The notes under the pieces are model-generated. The model was not told where the DNA came from, searched no databases, and worked only from the letters and a program-made list of their open reading frames with translations. From contig NZ_CP077311.1 of NCBI RefSeq assembly GCF_019048265.1, positions 3,915,001 to 3,979,000 on the forward strand: 64,000 bases of DNA, in the 5' to 3' direction. This DNA comes from Aeromonas sp. FDAARGOS 1405. Lineage in GTDB: Bacteria > Pseudomonadota > Gammaproteobacteria > Enterobacterales > Aeromonadaceae. Shown here piece by piece: positions 27,087 through 36,346 of the stretch (position 1 is the stretch's first letter; the number at the start of each line of letters is the position of its first letter). The translations under genes and the position numbers were made by a program.

Positions 27087-27793
27087 TGCACAGGGTCAGT
27101 ATCCGTCTTGGGTTGCGCGGCACGATAGGCATCCATGATGGGAGCCCAAGCCATTCCGCTAGGAACTGGGTATTGCTTGTAGGCATTACCGTATGCTTTG
27201 TCAAAATCGTCAAACCACTCTTTGTATACTTTGGTGACAGGATTTTCCTTGTCTTGCGAGGTTTGAATTTCCTTAGCAATCCCCCTGGCCAGCAAGATAT
27301 CAGGCTTCACTTTGGCGTTGGTTAAAAATGCTTCCACATAACCGCCGGTGGCCATACCTAAGCCAATGTTATCTCGACGTTCTTCACGCCACTCATCTCT
27401 CACCTTGATGCGATAAGGTTGTGCAATCATGCTTTCCAGCTCTGCTGGCAATGCCAGGTTAATGCGATAGCGTTTTTTGTCGTGAAATGAAATCCACTCC
27501 AGTTCCACCCGATCTGGAATTGGTCGTGTGGTGTGGCTCCCTTTTGAAATACTCCAGCGATAGTCTTTTTCTTTTAACCCTTCAGCCCCAAAAAATCCGG
27601 CAGAACCATTCGTCGAAGCATCAACCAATTTACCCTGGCGATAAAAGAGTACCTCGGTCACCCATAGTTCATCTGAGTTGGAACCAACCATATGCCACCA
27701 CTCCAAATTTTTGGGTGGGGTAGACACGGCCTGACAAGCAGTGACTAGCGGCAACAACACCAGTAAGAGTATCCAGCGCATGGAGGTCATCAT
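27083..27793 (-). CDS. DUF2931 lipoprotein, copy 4 (probable Tle1 immunity)
   Basis: A 236-residue precursor with signal and lipobox LVTAC, so a periplasm-facing lipoprotein. DUF2931 proteins commonly neighbour type VI lipase effectors and are thought to neutralise them. Its C-terminal 110 residues are nearly identical to those of copy 1 (29377-30075). Its start ATGATG overlaps the copy 3 stop. The first of the two ATGs is used; a third start at MRW, four codons on, would match copy 1. Confidence 0.82.
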   Translation of the reverse strand: MMTSMRWILLLVLLPLVTACQAVSTPPKNLEWWHMVGSNSDELWVTEVLFYRQGKLVDASTNGSAGFFGAEGLKEKDYRWSISKGSHTTRPIPDRVELEWISFHDKKRYRINLALPAELESMIAQPYRIKVRDEWREERRDNIGLGMATGGYVEAFLTNAKVKPDILLARGIAKEIQTSQDKENPVTKVYKEWFDDFDKAYGNAYKQYPVPSGMAWAPIMDAYRAAQPKTDTDPVQ

Positions 27794-28506
27794 TGGACCG
27801 GGTCAGTATCTGTTTTGGGCTGTGCGGCACGGTAGGCGTCCATGATCGGGGCCCAAGCCATACCACTGGGAACTGGGTACTGTTGATAGGCTTGGTTGTA
27901 CTTTGCATCAAAGTCTGCCCAACGATTCTCATATTGGCTGGAAAGGGGAAAACGTTGATCATAGGGATCATCCGTCACCTCTTTTGCAATCCCTCGGGCT
28001 AGCAAGATATCGGGGGTGACACGAGGGTCTCTCAAAAACGCCTCGACATAGCCCCCGGTTGCCATGCCCAACCCAATATTATCTCGGCGCTCTTCGCGCC
28101 ACTCCTTGCCTACTTTGACCCGGTAACGCTGCGCTATCATCCTTTCCAACTGCGCGGCGGGTAAGTCAAGGCTGATGCGATAGCGTTTCTTGTCGTGGTA
28201 CGACACCCATTCCACCTCAACCCGATCAGGGGCGGGGTGAATATCACGGCGGCCTTTGCTAATGCGCCAGCGATAATCTTTGGCCTTAAGAGCTTTAGGA
28301 CCGACAAACCCAGCTACCCCACTGGATGAGGCATCGACCAGTTCCCCCCCGCGATAAAACAATGTTTCGGTTACCCATATCAGATCGGCATTGGAGCCCA
28401 CCATATGCCCCCAATCCAGATCGTGGGGTGCGGAGGGGGCGGCCTGGCAGGCGGTGACTAACGGTAACAGCAGCAGTAAGAGTATCCAGCGCATGGAGGT
28501 CATCAT
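27790..28506 (-). CDS. DUF2931 lipoprotein, copy 3 (probable Tle1 immunity)
   Basis: A 238-residue lipoprotein (lipobox LVTAC). The centre (RRDIHPAPDRVEVEW) matches copy 1, while the following half (TDDPYDQRFPLSSQYENRWADFDAKYN) is closer in layout to copy 2. The end YPVPSGMAWAPIMDAYRAAQ is shared by all. It is coupled to copy 2 by an ATGATG/TGA overlap. No ribosome binding site is visible, so translation probably depends on the gene before it. Confidence 0.82.
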   Translation of the reverse strand: MMTSMRWILLLLLLPLVTACQAAPSAPHDLDWGHMVGSNADLIWVTETLFYRGGELVDASSSGVAGFVGPKALKAKDYRWRISKGRRDIHPAPDRVEVEWVSYHDKKRYRISLDLPAAQLERMIAQRYRVKVGKEWREERRDNIGLGMATGGYVEAFLRDPRVTPDILLARGIAKEVTDDPYDQRFPLSSQYENRWADFDAKYNQAYQQYPVPSGMAWAPIMDAYRAAQPKTDTDPVQ

Positions 28507-29201
28507 TGGACCGGGTCAGTATCTGTTTTGGGCTGTGCGGCGCGGTAGGCGTCCATGATCGGGGCCCAAGCCATGCCATTGGGAACTGGGTATTGCTTGA
28601 ATAGCTCACCATATTTCTTATCAAAATCATCCATTCCATATTGGCGCGCAATCGGTACTCTCTGGTCATACCAATCATCGGTCACAACTTCGGCAATACC
28701 ACGAGTAAGCAGAATATCTGGCTTAACATTTAGCCTATCTCCCTTGAGCAACACCTCAAAATAGCCGCCGGGCGCTAGGCCAAAATAGAGCCAGCTACGG
28801 CGGTCATAACGATCCTCAACAGAGTAGACCTGGCGCATCTGTTGCTCCAGATTGGCAGGCAAGTCCACCTTTATGCGGTAGCGCTTGCGATCATGGAAGG
28901 AAACCATCTCAATCACAGCTTTATCGGGGATGGGAATACCGTCGGTAGGCAGGCCACCACCGCCCGCCCAATAATAACGTTGCGTCTTGATTCTATCGGT
29001 AAGTAGACCTCCAGCTCCGCCACCGGCCAGACGGTCGGAATAAACTTGTTTCCCTCTAAGATAGAACTCGGTCTTGGTGTTCTTAGTAAGATCTATATTA
29101 CTGCCTGTACCATAATCCCAATCAAATTTAGGCAAAGGTTGTGGCGCCGCGCAGGCAACTAATGACAGGCTGAACCACAACAATGCGACGATATATTTCA
29201 T
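28503..29201 (-). CDS. DUF2931 lipoprotein, copy 2, divergent (probable immunity)
   Basis: A 232-residue lipoprotein with a different leader (MKYIVALLWFSLSLVAC) and only moderate similarity in its N-terminal two thirds. The C-terminal YPVPNGMAWAPIMDAYRAAQPKTDTDPVQ is almost identical to the other copies. It is therefore either an older paralogue or an allele for a different lipase whose tail was homogenised by gene conversion. Its ATG overlaps the stop of a 53-codon ORF as ATGA. Confidence 0.82.
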   Translation of the reverse strand: MKYIVALLWFSLSLVACAAPQPLPKFDWDYGTGSNIDLTKNTKTEFYLRGKQVYSDRLAGGGAGGLLTDRIKTQRYYWAGGGGLPTDGIPIPDKAVIEMVSFHDRKRYRIKVDLPANLEQQMRQVYSVEDRYDRRSWLYFGLAPGGYFEVLLKGDRLNVKPDILLTRGIAEVVTDDWYDQRVPIARQYGMDDFDKKYGELFKQYPVPNGMAWAPIMDAYRAAQPKTDTDPVQ

Positions 29202-29359
29202 CTCTGTGTTGGTACATCCTGCTCTAGATGGGAGAGATCCATGGTTTCAAGCGCCTTCATATTATCAATGTGTCGGCGGCGCAGAGCTTCAATCTCCTCT
29301 GGCGTGAGCTGCCGCGGGAGGACATCTGGTGATGTTGGTTTGGTACCCTTAGCCGGCAC
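29198..29359 (-). CDS. Small protein of unknown function in the immunity array
   Basis: A 53-residue frame starting at GTG (29359), with GGAGG six bases upstream. The product (PAKGTKPTSPDVLPRQLTPEEIEALRRRHIDNMKALETMDLSHLEQ...) is charged, has no signal peptide and looks helical. Its stop overlaps the start of copy 2. The good ribosome binding site and coupling argue that it is translated. It is not recognised as any family. Confidence 0.6.
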   Translation of the reverse strand: MPAKGTKPTSPDVLPRQLTPEEIEALRRRHIDNMKALETMDLSHLEQDVPTQR

Positions 29360-29376
29360 TTTCAACCTCCATGGTA

Positions 29377-30075
29377 TTACCTTACTGGGTCAGTATCTGT
29401 CTTGGGTTGAGTTGCGCGGTAGGCATCCATGATGGGAGCCCAAGCCATTCCGCTAGGAACTGGATATTGCTTGTAGGCATTACCGTATGCTTTGTCAAAA
29501 TCGTCAAACCACTCTTTGTATACTTTGGTGACAGGATTTTCCTTGTCTTGCGAGGTTTGAATTTCCTTAGCAATCCCCCGAGCCAGCAAGATATCAGGCT
29601 TCACTTTAGCGTTGGTTAAAAATGCTTCCACATAACCGCCGGTGGCCATACCTAAGCCAATGTTATCTCGGCGTACTTCACGCCACTCATCCCTCACCTT
29701 GATTCGATAAGGTTGCGCAATCATGCTTTCCAACTCTGCTGGCAAGGCCAGGCTAATGCGATAGCGCTTTTTATCGTGGAATGAAATCCACTCCACTTCT
29801 ACCCGATCGGGGGCGGGGTGAATATCTCTGCGACCCTTGCCTATGCTCCAGCGGTATTCTTTCTCTTTTAACGAGTTAGTGCTAACTGAGCGTAGAGCCC
29901 CATTGGTTGAGGCATCAACCAACTTGCCTTGACGATAAAAGAGCACCTCAGTCACCCATAATTCATCAGCATTGGTGCCCACCATATGGCGCCAGTTCAG
30001 TTGTTTTGGACCGGAGGGGGCTGCTTGGCAGGCTGCGACTAATGGCAACAGCAGCAGTAAGAGTATCCAGCGCAT
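29377..30075 (-). CDS. DUF2931 lipoprotein, copy 1 (probable Tle1 immunity)
   Basis: A 232-residue lipoprotein (MRWILLLLLLPLVAAC leader), the first immunity candidate after the effector. Its ATG shares a base with the effector's TAA, so the pair is coupled; that is the usual effector-immunity order. Between residues 110 and 232 it differs from copy 4 at only a few positions. It would sit in the periplasm and bind the lipase delivered there. Confidence 0.85.
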   Translation of the reverse strand: MRWILLLLLLPLVAACQAAPSGPKQLNWRHMVGTNADELWVTEVLFYRQGKLVDASTNGALRSVSTNSLKEKEYRWSIGKGRRDIHPAPDRVEVEWISFHDKKRYRISLALPAELESMIAQPYRIKVRDEWREVRRDNIGLGMATGGYVEAFLTNAKVKPDILLARGIAKEIQTSQDKENPVTKVYKEWFDDFDKAYGNAYKQYPVPSGMAWAPIMDAYRATQPKTDTDPVR

Positions 30076-32027
30076 TAATAACCTCCCTTATCATTGCCCG
30101 TCAGCTTACGGATTTCTTTGTCACCAACTCTGTTGGGTTTGTTGACCAGTCCAGTGTCAGCGCTGTAGTGCAAATAACTTAGCCGCAACTTTTGGTACAC
30201 ATCGTCAGGTAAGCTGCGAGCCAAGTTGATCACCTCTCCGCGCCGTTTGGCCACATCAACCCATAGCTCATCGAGTTTGGCCAAGTTCACTGTGGGATAC
30301 GAAAGTGCGCTATCCAAACGGTAAGCATTATCACCTTGTGATACCCACTTGTTCAAAGGCACTCCAGCATCACGCGCCGCTTCTAACATCATGTGCAGCG
30401 GTATGCGTGAATATTCCCCCTCCACCACCCGGTGCAGTACCACATCAACGCTGATGTTCCTATGCCCCCCAGACTGACTACCTGTGATCGGCCCCAGTGG
30501 TCTGGGACGCACATTCAAATAGCCAAGCTGAGTTGTATCTCGATGGCTAGCTAGAGACACAACGCCTTTGGCCCAGCCTTGCCCAACCCGCATTTTGGCA
30601 TAGGCAAGGGCATCCCGATATGCCTGGGAATCGGTTGGATTGAGGTATGGCATCGCATCAGAATTGAAGGTTGCGATCACGCAGTTTTCAGTGATGAGCG
30701 GTGAGGCCCTGTTGGGATCACGCAAACTCCAGCGGCTGTAATAGCCCCCACCGATATCGGAGTGAGCGCCGGGAATAATCACCTCGGTAAAATTCTTCGC
30801 GATTGCGGTGCCAGCGGCATCGTCGGTGATACGAGTCAAGTCAAAGTGATAACGCCACTCATCAGCTGCCACAATATGCACCACCCGCTCGGCGCAGTCA
30901 GCGGCCAACGTCACATTACGTTTGCCCCACAGATAGGAACTGACCACGGTATCAAACAGCCCGACAAACTGGATCCGCACATTATCCCGACTGGCCCAAT
31001 CAAAGCCTGCTTTCAAGGGAATATCTGGGTCAGCAGCCATGGCCTCCACTAGGGGGTGATCCCCCTTCTTATCGATACGGTTTACAAACTGGCGGGCGGC
31101 AGAGGCTCCCCGGCTAAAGCCAAACACATCGAACTCGACCTTATGAATGCACTCAATGGTGGGCAGTATGTTCTCCAGTTGTTCTTTTATTTCTGCAACA
31201 ATCTGGGTACGACAAGCCTCTTCGACTCGGGAGGCGCTGGAGGTCTGGCCCTTATCTGCCCCTAAGCCTGCGGTGGCGTCATCCTCACCTTTGGTCGTGC
31301 CGATGCCTTCGATGTACACCGCGACACTTAACTCAGGAGCTTTGTCATTACGTAGATATAGGTCACTGGCCTTGCCAATATTGGTGACATCGTTTTTCTC
31401 GCTGTTATTAAGATCATCAGGCAACGCCCCTTCAAAACACTGCTCCAGCAATACCTGCTGCTCTTCCGGGCTGCATTGCGCCAAGGCAGTCTCCAATGCA
31501 CTTTTCCCTTCCCTGTGTTTGAAGGTGTTGTTGGCGGTGCCATCAAAGAACACCCCGATACGCAGGGTGGTGAGCTGATAGCCCTTCACTTCAATCACGT
31601 AGGAGTGCTTGGTGATAAAGCGCGGTGGTTGGGCCCCGGCTTTGTGCGCTTCCGGTAGCGGCTGTTCTGGGTCGCTGAGGCAGAGGTCGCCGGTGGTCAC
31701 TTTGACATGCTCGCGCTTCACGTCACAGTGCCCCCAAAATTTCTCGGTGTAGGCGGGAACCTGGCTGGTTTCGCCCTCTTTCAGGGCTTCACGAGATTGA
31801 GCGGCTTTGAGCCAAGGCTGGGTCTCGAACTTGACCGTCACCGGCCCCACCGCAAAGCCTTCAACCAGGGTTGGGCCATCTTTCAGAGTCACGGTTTTGC
31901 TGGTGCCAGTGGCATCGGTCAAGGTGGCCTTTTGCCCCTTGAACGAGCGGTTCTGTTCGTCGCGAACGTCTATCTCAATCCAGCAGTTGTACTTTTCACA
32001 GGGTATGCAGTGGGCACTGATAGCCAT
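30075..32027 (-). CDS. Type VI phospholipase effector, Tle1-like
   Basis: A 650-residue alpha/beta hydrolase of the Tle1 (DUF2235) group that attacks membrane phospholipids of target cells. VFFDGTANN lies near residue 170. The nucleophile Ser is in GFSRG near residue 303 (FDVFGFSRGASAARQF), and PGAHSDIGGGY near residue 415 is the conserved acidic/His region of the family. The first 130 residues form an N-terminal region with several Cys that may bind the VgrG/PAAR tip or the DUF4123 chaperone. It starts one base inside the chaperone's stop and is followed by its probable immunity genes. Confidence 0.88.
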   Translation of the reverse strand: MAISAHCIPCEKYNCWIEIDVRDEQNRSFKGQKATLTDATGTSKTVTLKDGPTLVEGFAVGPVTVKFETQPWLKAAQSREALKEGETSQVPAYTEKFWGHCDVKREHVKVTTGDLCLSDPEQPLPEAHKAGAQPPRFITKHSYVIEVKGYQLTTLRIGVFFDGTANNTFKHREGKSALETALAQCSPEEQQVLLEQCFEGALPDDLNNSEKNDVTNIGKASDLYLRNDKAPELSVAVYIEGIGTTKGEDDATAGLGADKGQTSSASRVEEACRTQIVAEIKEQLENILPTIECIHKVEFDVFGFSRGASAARQFVNRIDKKGDHPLVEAMAADPDIPLKAGFDWASRDNVRIQFVGLFDTVVSSYLWGKRNVTLAADCAERVVHIVAADEWRYHFDLTRITDDAAGTAIAKNFTEVIIPGAHSDIGGGYYSRWSLRDPNRASPLITENCVIATFNSDAMPYLNPTDSQAYRDALAYAKMRVGQGWAKGVVSLASHRDTTQLGYLNVRPRPLGPITGSQSGGHRNISVDVVLHRVVEGEYSRIPLHMMLEAARDAGVPLNKWVSQGDNAYRLDSALSYPTVNLAKLDELWVDVAKRRGEVINLARSLPDDVYQKLRLSYLHYSADTGLVNKPNRVGDKEIRKLTGNDKGGY

Positions 32028-32821
32028 TACACAGCTCCTATCAAGTCAGGGTGTTTGTTCAGCCAGTTATTCACCTGAGCCATTTCGTCATCGGTCAGCA
32101 TCAACGGCGCTCTGATGGCATCCAGCGCCATGCTTGCCTGTATCGTGAGCGCACCAGCTACCACGCCATCAAGGACGTCGCCTGTCAGCCCAGCTTGATT
32201 GGCCTGCTTGAGGACAGTGGTAATGGCGGCTTCCGGATTGGGATGACGCGTCATCATCTCCTCCATCCGTTGCCAGAAGTGACGAGAGAGGGTGTAGGCG
32301 TGACGGCTTTCGTCATACAGCGGCGCCAGATTGTGAGGCTGAATGCGAAACCAGGGGGCTTGGCGGGGAGTGAATTCGTTATCAGGCGTGCGTTGCCACA
32401 CACTGTCGGTGGCCCACAGGCTTGAGCAGGGCCCCAGGACATCATCGAGTTCCTGCTGGCTCATGGTGGCCAGCATCTTGGGAAAGACCCGGTTATCGGC
32501 ATAACGCAGCCACATCACCTCACCTTCACAAGCCACCTCTATCAGGCTTTGCCAGTGCTGCTGGACGACATCGATAGCCGCATCGCTTGTGACGTAGACG
32601 CCCCCCAGTTGCGGGTGAGCCGCAATAAACTCAGGAGCTGGGTCGGGCAGTAGCCAAGGGCCTTGTTCGGCTTGGTTCGCGAAGGCCGTACCGGCAAACA
32701 AGGGGATGGCATTGGCACCACCTTGGTTGCAGTAGTCCGCCACGGCGGTGGTATCGAGCGCGGCATCAACGATGGCAAACAGTTGGCCGGGGTGTTGGCT
32801 ACGCCACTCTTGAAAGGTCAT
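32027..32821 (-). CDS. DUF4123 type VI effector chaperone
   Basis: A 264-residue protein of the DUF4123 (Tap/TEC) family, recognised by [10 protein letters not shown] near the N-terminus, GPWLL near residue 54 and the [14 protein letters not shown] segment near residue 124. Such proteins load a specific effector onto VgrG and are encoded between the two, as here. It overlaps vgrG by 4 bases (ATGA) and the effector by 1 base. Confidence 0.85.
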   Translation of the reverse strand: MTFQEWRSQHPGQLFAIVDAALDTTAVADYCNQGGANAIPLFAGTAFANQAEQGPWLLPDPAPEFIAAHPQLGGVYVTSDAAIDVVQQHWQSLIEVACEGEVMWLRYADNRVFPKMLATMSQQELDDVLGPCSSLWATDSVWQRTPDNEFTPRQAPWFRIQPHNLAPLYDESRHAYTLSRHFWQRMEEMMTRHPNPEAAITTVLKQANQAGLTGDVLDGVVAGALTIQASMALDAIRAPLMLTDDEMAQVNNWLNKHPDLIGAV

Positions 32822-34860
32822 GCCTTACCTCCCTGGGCAAAGGGGCAGGGCTTCACCAACGGGGCCATGGATTCCATGCTCTTTTGAATCGCGCTCGCAG
32901 GGATAGTCGCTGGAGGCGCGGGTGGTACCTTGACCGCCCCCGGCAAGCCGGGCATTTGACCCGCCCAACCGGAGCCCGAGCCGGGACTGCCGCCAGAATT
33001 CATCTTGATAGTGGGACCGACCAGGGTGACGCCACTGGGGTCAACCTTCACAAAGCTGCCGCCGACTTTGAGGGTCAGCTCGGAGCCTGCTTCCAGCACA
33101 ATCTTGTTACCGGCCTTGATGTGGATCTCTTGCCCAGCCTCAACCAGCAGCGACTGGGCCAGCTTCTGGTGCAGGGAAGCATCGACCGTCAGCGAATAGT
33201 CCGCCTTGATCTGGTCACGCTTCTCACCCTTCACCGTCAGGTGGTCGTTGGCCTTGATGCGGGTGACCCGCTCGTTGTCGATGTCGCGATGCTCGTCGTG
33301 TTTGATATGCCAGGCCGCATCGTTTTCTATCAGCACATTCAGGTCTTTCTGACCGTGGATATAAATCTCTTCCTGCCCTGCCTGGTCTTCAAAACGCAGC
33401 TCGTTGAAACCCTCGCCCTGGTGGGTCTCGGTGCGCAGCACGGTACGAGTCTTGTTGGCAGGCAACTCATACGGTGGCCGGTTGGTGGCGTGATAGGTAC
33501 GACCCGTGACGATAGGCTGGTCGGGGTCACCTTCCAAGAACTCGACAATCACCTCGTGGCCGATGCGCGGGATAGCCATCATGCCATATTGGCCACCGGC
33601 CCAGCCTTGGCTCACTCGCACCCAGCAGGAGCTCTGGTCGTTGGAGCTGCCGTAGCGGTCCCACGGGAATTGCAGTTTGACCCGGCCATGTTCGTCGCAG
33701 TAAATCTCTTCCCCTTCAGGGCCCACCACCATGGCGATTTGCGGGCCATCCACCATCGGCTTATGGGGTGCCTCGGGGCTGCCGATACGGGCGCGCCAGG
33801 TGGTGCTCGCCTTCACTACGCCAAATTCGTTGTGGTAGACGGTCGGGCCACTGCCGCCCTCTTCCTCCAGCGCCTGCGGTTGCTCACCGGTGTGGCAAAT
33901 ATGGACGATTTGCCAGTCGGTGTTGAGGCTGCCGTTAGGATGCTCGGTGAGTGAAAAGTGCTGACCCGGCAAAAGCGCCGCGCTATTGGATTTGCCGCTA
34001 CCCGCCACCGCGTCGTTGCGCAGGGCATCGAGCCGGTGCTGGGCAAAGGCCTTGCCGCTGCCGTCCTGCTTGTAGCGGCCCGGGTAGTCAAAATGCTGAT
34101 AGGTATCGCGCTGATGCTCGAGATCGCTACCCTGCTTTTTGTGGGAGAGGCCATAAGCCGGGGTCTTGAAGCTGTAATCTTTCAGCTCCACATCAGAGGG
34201 GCGCACCGCCTCGCGGTAGTGGAACTGGCGCACGTAAGGACCTTGTTCCAGCGAACGGTTGCCAAGGTTGAAAAAGAGCTCGGGGCCAGCAGTCAGGGCT
34301 GCGGCATCGTCAGCAAAGACGATGCGATGTTTGCCTGCTTCAAACTCGTGGAAGTAGAACAAGCCCTCTTCAGCTGCGAGGCGGTTAACGAAATCGAGGT
34401 CAGTCTCGCGATACTGCACGCAGTATTCCCGCTGGGCGTGCTCGTTCTTGAGCGCAAAGGCGTAGTCGGTGATGCCGTGTTCTTGCAGCAAAATGGAGAG
34501 GATTTCGTCAGGTTTCTGTGCCTGGAAGATGCGGGAGCTCTGGCGCAATCCCAATCGCCACAGAGCAGGTTTGACTTGCAGCTGATAGCGGGTACGGCGA
34601 AAGCCGCTGTCCCCTTGGGCAAACTCGCTCACAACCCCGCAGACCCGGCGTTGCAACTCGCCGTTGTACCACACCATCAGCTCGCATGGCTGGTCCAGCA
34701 CGGCGCCAAAGTCGATGTCCGGTTGCTGGCTGGCGACCTCAAGGTGGAGGTTAAAGGGACGGTTCAAGCCCTCATCCAGCTTGAAGCTTGCGACCGCAAA
34801 GGTGCTGTCAGCCAGTGCGCCAACCTTGACGGTAAATTGTAATCCTGTGCTCTGTGCCAT
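32818..34860 (-). CDS. vgrG: Type VI spike protein VgrG (TssI)
   Basis: A 680-residue VgrG. The gp27-like part ([39 protein letters not shown] near 150), the gp5-like OB region ([59 protein letters not shown], quoted in part) and a DUF2345 beta-helix with [23 protein letters not shown] are present. A Gly/Pro-rich tail of about 60 residues follows. No large C-terminal toxin domain is seen. The PAAR gene ends 11 bases upstream. Confidence 0.93.
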   Translation of the reverse strand: MAQSTGLQFTVKVGALADSTFAVASFKLDEGLNRPFNLHLEVASQQPDIDFGAVLDQPCELMVWYNGELQRRVCGVVSEFAQGDSGFRRTRYQLQVKPALWRLGLRQSSRIFQAQKPDEILSILLQEHGITDYAFALKNEHAQREYCVQYRETDLDFVNRLAAEEGLFYFHEFEAGKHRIVFADDAAALTAGPELFFNLGNRSLEQGPYVRQFHYREAVRPSDVELKDYSFKTPAYGLSHKKQGSDLEHQRDTYQHFDYPGRYKQDGSGKAFAQHRLDALRNDAVAGSGKSNSAALLPGQHFSLTEHPNGSLNTDWQIVHICHTGEQPQALEEEGGSGPTVYHNEFGVVKASTTWRARIGSPEAPHKPMVDGPQIAMVVGPEGEEIYCDEHGRVKLQFPWDRYGSSNDQSSCWVRVSQGWAGGQYGMMAIPRIGHEVIVEFLEGDPDQPIVTGRTYHATNRPPYELPANKTRTVLRTETHQGEGFNELRFEDQAGQEEIYIHGQKDLNVLIENDAAWHIKHDEHRDIDNERVTRIKANDHLTVKGEKRDQIKADYSLTVDASLHQKLAQSLLVEAGQEIHIKAGNKIVLEAGSELTLKVGGSFVKVDPSGVTLVGPTIKMNSGGSPGSGSGWAGQMPGLPGAVKVPPAPPATIPASAIQKSMESMAPLVKPCPFAQGGKA

Positions 34861-34871
34861 GACCTTGTTCC

Positions 34872-35159
34872 TTATCCTGCTTGCCCACTACCCGAACCAA
34901 TCACCACACCACCGCAATCCACCGCAGTGCCAGTGACGGCGATGGGCTTGCCGTTCACCAACACAGAACCCACACCACCGGCAATGCTGCGCGGGTGCGG
35001 CGGGTTGTTGGGCTTGTCGTGGGGTGCTAACGGGTCACCCTGGCGGGCAACAGGCTTACCATCGAGGAACACGTCAGGACTGGCTGCTATCACCGGGGTC
35101 GGTGGAAAGCCATCGTGGTCGGTGCCGATATCACCGAGCAGTGCAATGGAGGGACACAT
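34872..35159 (-). CDS. PAAR-domain spike tip protein
   Basis: A 95-residue PAAR protein: paired [12 protein letters not shown] and [19 protein letters not shown] repeats with HD/H residues that bind the tip zinc. It would cap the VgrG trimer. It has no C-terminal toxin. It is preceded by AAGAGG and separated from hcp by a hairpin terminator, so it may be expressed less than hcp. Confidence 0.9.
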   Translation of the reverse strand: MCPSIALLGDIGTDHDGFPPTPVIAASPDVFLDGKPVARQGDPLAPHDKPNNPPHPRSIAGGVGSVLVNGKPIAVTGTAVDCGGVVIGSGSGQAG

Positions 35160-35233
35160 AATTCAAACCTCTTGTGTGCTTTGCCATCACTCAGCACCGA
35201 ACGTCAGAACAGGGGGATGGCAAAACATAAAAG

Positions 35234-35263
35234 CCCCAGCCTGCGGGATTAATCAGGCTGGGG
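35234..35263 (-). terminator. Terminator or attenuator between hcp and PAAR
   Basis: A 10-base-pair stem (CCCCAGCCTG/CAGGCTGGGG) with a 10-base loop, followed on the minus strand by GCTTTTATGTTTT. It lies about 80 bases after the hcp stop and would allow much higher hcp than vgrG expression from one promoter. Confidence 0.75.
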
Positions 35264-35341
35264 ATACATCAACGTGCTACGGATACGGACCACGTGGACA
35301 GCACTTCCAGAAAACTAAAACAAAGAAAGGAAAACGAGTTA

Positions 35342-35860
35342 TTACGCCTCGATAGGTGCACGCCAATCATCAGCACCAGAGGTACCGGCAACGGTGTGTT
35401 CCCAATCAATCTTGCGGTAAGCCATAGAGACCTGGATAAGCTGGGTGAAGTCAGACTTCGCCGGGTCCTGGCAGTGCGGCATCTGGCAGTCGATGTCAAC
35501 GATGGTGGCATCGGTCAGCACGGTAGAGAAGAAGTGCTCCTGCTTGCCCTCAACGGAGGTGCGGTACCACTTCAGGGTCACTTTTGGCAGCATCTCGCCG
35601 GAAGCCAGCGCGTTGTACATCAGCGGCACAGCTTTGTTCAGCGCAACGGTGAACTTGAACGGCTTATGGACACGCTGACCGGCAGGTTGACCGGATTGCG
35701 GGTCGGTCGGGACGGTCACAACGTGCTGGAACTCTTGTACCAGCATCTCGTCTTCGTGGCCTTGTACGAAGATGTTGCCGACGGAATCGGAAGTGAAGGC
35801 ACCGGCGGTGATATTGCCCTGAGTTTTACCTTCGATGCTGATATAACATGGAGTTGGCAT
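35342..35860 (-). CDS. hcp: Type VI tube protein Hcp (TssD)
   Basis: A 172-residue Hcp: MPTPCYISIEGKTQG at the N-terminus, HKPFKFTVALNKAVPLMYNAL in the middle and QVSMAYRKIDWEH near the end, all typical of the hexameric tube subunit. The frame is open 23 codons further upstream, but ATG at 35860 gives the family start and has TAGGAGCATAC before it. It heads an accessory module: no tss sheath, baseplate or ClpV genes are in the window, so the main apparatus must be elsewhere. Confidence 0.95.
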   Translation of the reverse strand: MPTPCYISIEGKTQGNITAGAFTSDSVGNIFVQGHEDEMLVQEFQHVVTVPTDPQSGQPAGQRVHKPFKFTVALNKAVPLMYNALASGEMLPKVTLKWYRTSVEGKQEHFFSTVLTDATIVDIDCQMPHCQDPAKSDFTQLIQVSMAYRKIDWEHTVAGTSGADDWRAPIEA

Positions 35861-36258
35861 ATGTATGCTCCTAAATAAGTTGGTTAAACGAGATAGCACT
35901 CGACCAACCTTTAGCAGCGACCATGCCATTATTTTTATTCATTTATTATCAATAGGTTACAACCAAAACAATCAAACACCAAGGTTCACTCACGCAAAAA
36001 GTTGCGCAAATCAAAATTATTGGTGGCTAATGATTGCAAATGAAGTGGATGAAACCAGGTGCTGCGCAATATTTTGCACAAAAAAGAGATTATCACTATC
36101 ACAACGCACGTTGGCATCAATACCAATCGCAAACGGGTACATCGCAACAAGAATCTGATTACTCAAGTAATAGATTGCATGAGAGATGATGAGCAGAGGA
36201 CATATCAAAAATCGCATATAAAGAAAAGCCCTGATGTTTCCATCAGGGCTTTGCAATG
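35861..36258. other. hcp upstream region
   Basis: About 400 A+T-rich bases between hcp and tRNA-Ser, without a supported gene. It must hold the hcp promoter. TTGCGCAA-type sequences occur near 36013 and 36063, the latter within an imperfect palindrome. I did not find a clean sigma-54 promoter. Confidence 0.5.
36225..36252 (-). terminator. Terminator of tRNA-Ser
   Basis: A 12-base-pair perfect stem (AAAGCCCTGATG and its complement) with a TTTC loop, immediately 3' of the tRNA on the minus strand and followed by TTTTCTTTAT. Confidence 0.85.
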
Positions 36259-36346
36259 TGGCGGTGAGGGAGGGATTCGAACCCTCGATACGTTGCCGTA
36301 TACACACTTTCCAGGCGTGCTCCTTCAGCCACTCGGACACCTCACC
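36259..36346 (-). tRNA. tRNA-Ser(GGA)
   Basis: An 88-base class II tRNA with acceptor stem GGTGAGG/CCTCACC, a long variable arm and encoded CCA. The anticodon loop is CTGGAAA, giving anticodon GGA (reads UCC/UCU). It flanks the accessory type VI module, a place where islands often insert, but no att duplication was found. Confidence 0.95.

Noticed and set aside
35861..36080. Sigma-54 promoter for hcp
   Set aside because: TTGC-type sequences are present, but none has both the -24 GG and -12 GC at correct spacing.
26958..36346. tRNA-Ser attachment-site duplication bounding the type VI module
   Set aside because: No copy of the tRNA 3' end was seen near the IS scar, and there is no integrase gene.
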